NCBI RefSeq assembly: GCF_034676725.1
Contig: NZ_JAUCBR010000004.1
Location: 2,804,001 to 2,868,000, forward strand
Length of the DNA stretch: 64,000 nucleotides
Direction: 5' to 3'
DNA from: Denitromonas sp.
GTDB taxonomy: Bacteria; Pseudomonadota; Gammaproteobacteria; Burkholderiales; Rhodocyclaceae
Both the position numbers and the translations under genes were made by a program. Of the stretch, positions 62,853 through 64,000 are shown piece by piece. The notes under the pieces are model-generated. The model saw only the letters and a program-made list of their open reading frames with translations. It did no database searches and was not told the origin of the DNA. Positions within the stretch are counted from its first letter, which is position 1; every line of letters starts with the position of its first letter.

Positions 62853-64000
62853 ATGAAGTGGTACCCGAACAAAAAGCCACCCACCGCCCGGCTTCACATC
62901 GCCGTGATGACCGCCGCCCTGGCCGGCCCGGTCATCGCCGGTGGCCTGCCCGACATGGGCGGCGACACCCGGCCGTGGGACGTGAACGTTTACTACGAGA
63001 ACCACACCGCCCATCGCGGCAAGGACGCCACCGGCAAGACGGTTGGCCTGGCCAAGTTCCGCAACACCATGCAGGTCGAGGCCGACAAGCGCCTGGCCGA
63101 TGGCTGGGGCTTCCACGGCGTGCTGCGCGGCACCTGGGATGGCGTCTATCGCATGAACAAGGGCGAGTTCGGCGAGGATGCCGGCGGCCCGATCATGCTG
63201 AACAATGTGTCGGGCGCCGGCGGCTCGACCTCGGTGGCGCATGGTTCCGGCGTGGTGAACAATGCCTCCGGCCCCCCGGGGAACGCCTTCGGCTTCGACA
63301 TCAATGCCAACCCCAACGACGGCATGCGCGTGCTTGGCGATCGCTGGCATTCGATCGTCCCCGGCGATGTTGCCTTCGGTGTGCCGGTGCGGCCGTGTGA
63401 TGAGGACAAGCGCGGCTGCCGCGACTTTGGCGGCTACGGCGATCTGTCACTGTCCGAGCTGGAAATGCCGGAGTTCAATGACCGGCTGGACTTCATCCGC
63501 GAGGCCTACGTCAAGAAGAACATTTCGCTCGACAACGGCAACAACCTGTTCCTGAAGCTCGGCAAGCAGCAGGTGGTGTGGGGGCGCACCGACCTGTTCC
63601 GCGTGCTCGACGTGATCAACCCGGTCGATTACTCGCGCAACAACATCTACGACGAGCTGCAGGACATCCGCATCCCGATGTGGATCGCCCAGGCCGAGTA
63701 CCGCATGGGGCCGTCGGAGTCGATGCAGGACCGCAACCTGCAGATCGTGTGGAACGTCGACAAGTTCCGGCCCAACAACCTCGGCCAGTGCGGCTCGCCC
63801 AACGCCATCCTCGACGCCGGCTGCTTCTTCCGCGGCATGGCCAATCTGTGGGACAACGGCGGCACGGTGGCCAACTTTGCCAACGGCAATACGTCTACCG
63901 ATTTTGGCCCGCACCAGATCGGTATCCGCGATGTCGACTTGCCCGACTGGTCGCTCTCCAACACTCAGCTGGGCATCAAGTTCGAGGGGGTGACGCAGGC
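62853..64000 (+). CDS. DUF1302 family outer-membrane-type protein, cut by the window edge
   Basis: At least 382 residues from ATG 62853 with AGGAGGAGA upstream; no stop before the right edge. A signal peptide-like N-terminus (LHIAVMTAALAGPVIAGGLP) is followed by NVYYENHTAHRGKDATGKTV, LKLGKQQVVWGRTDLFRVLD and VINPVDYSRNNIYDELQDIR, hallmarks of DUF1302 barrels. These are large putative outer-membrane proteins often encoded with DUF1329 and RND genes in degradation or lipid-export loci. The truncated RND gene upstream would have been its partner. Confidence 0.85.
   Translation, partial: MKWYPNKKPPTARLHIAVMTAALAGPVIAGGLPDMGGDTRPWDVNVYYENHTAHRGKDATGKTVGLAKFRNTMQVEADKRLADGWGFHGVLRGTWDGVYRMNKGEFGEDAGGPIMLNNVSGAGGSTSVAHGSGVVNNASGPPGNAFGFDINANPNDGMRVLGDRWHSIVPGDVAFGVPVRPCDEDKRGCRDFGGYGDLSLSELEMPEFNDRLDFIREAYVKKNISLDNGNNLFLKLGKQQVVWGRTDLFRVLDVINPVDYSRNNIYDELQDIRIPMWIAQAEYRMGPSESMQDRNLQIVWNVDKFRPNNLGQCGSPNAILDAGCFFRGMANLWDNGGTVANFANGNTSTDFGPHQIGIRDVDLPDWSLSNTQLGIKFEGVTQ

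Overview
The window looks like the chromosome of a high-GC betaproteobacterium, most plausibly Rhodocyclales (Azoarcus/Thauera/Zoogloea-like). The pointers are high GC codon use, an EpsA-type LuxR regulator beside a PEP-CTERM protein, class I fumarase, an acetyl-CoA synthetase next to a symporter-linked histidine kinase and a VC_2705-type acetate symporter, and GC-rich intergenic palindromes. Genus assignment is inference.

Layout. (1) 1-8252, minus strand: a polymorphic Rhs island with one full-length secreted RHS protein (3486-8252) followed by two 5'-truncated Rhs copies that share an almost identical core but end in unrelated C-terminal tips. The first two tips are each followed within 0-4 nt by a small two-helix membrane protein, the expected layout of toxin tip plus immunity gene. 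(2) 8342-9119: a lytic transglycosylase and a small acidic protein. (3) 9.3-18.9 kb, plus strand: a tightly overlapped type II secretion/type IV pilus-like operon: pseudopilin, GspF, GspE, PilM/N/O/P-like assembly proteins, a secretin with TPR and cohesin-like extensions, two more pseudopilins and one pseudopilin-like protein. (4) 19.0-42.0 kb: ankyrin protein, EpsA-like LuxR regulator, PEP-CTERM protein, PstS-like protein, a two-partner secretion pair (TpsB plus a 3752-aa TpsA adhesin), then a DUF2341-LamG-ExbB fusion, two ExbD, TonB, a porin and a coiled-coil protein. Together blocks 3 and 4 resemble the Pseudomonas aeruginosa hxc/pdt neighbourhood (dedicated T2SS, PstS-like protein, TPS adhesin, ExbB/ExbD/TonB). 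A 16-bp palindromic motif occurs four times inside block 4.

(5) 42.1-54.0 kb: acetate and central carbon metabolism: class I fumarase, acs, an SSS-domain histidine kinase (CrbS/CbrA-like), a single-domain response regulator, a degenerate sensor fused to a DnaQ-type exonuclease, and an acetate-type symporter. The block ends at a tRNA-Ser(GGA). (6) 54.2-62.0 kb: a decayed mobile element beside the tRNA: an uncharacterised protein, an excisionase-like HTH protein, a coiled-coil protein, a broken prim-pol/RepA-like ATPase, two complete IS3-family elements almost back to back, and phage tail gene remnants (gpM with an internal stop, tape-measure C-terminus). (7) 62.0-64.0 kb: host genes resume with an RND transporter beheaded by the element junction and a DUF1302 outer-membrane-type protein that runs off the right edge.

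No rRNA, CRISPR array or exosortase gene was seen. Coordinates of starts are chosen from ribosome-binding sites, stop/start overlaps and signal peptides as stated in each entry.
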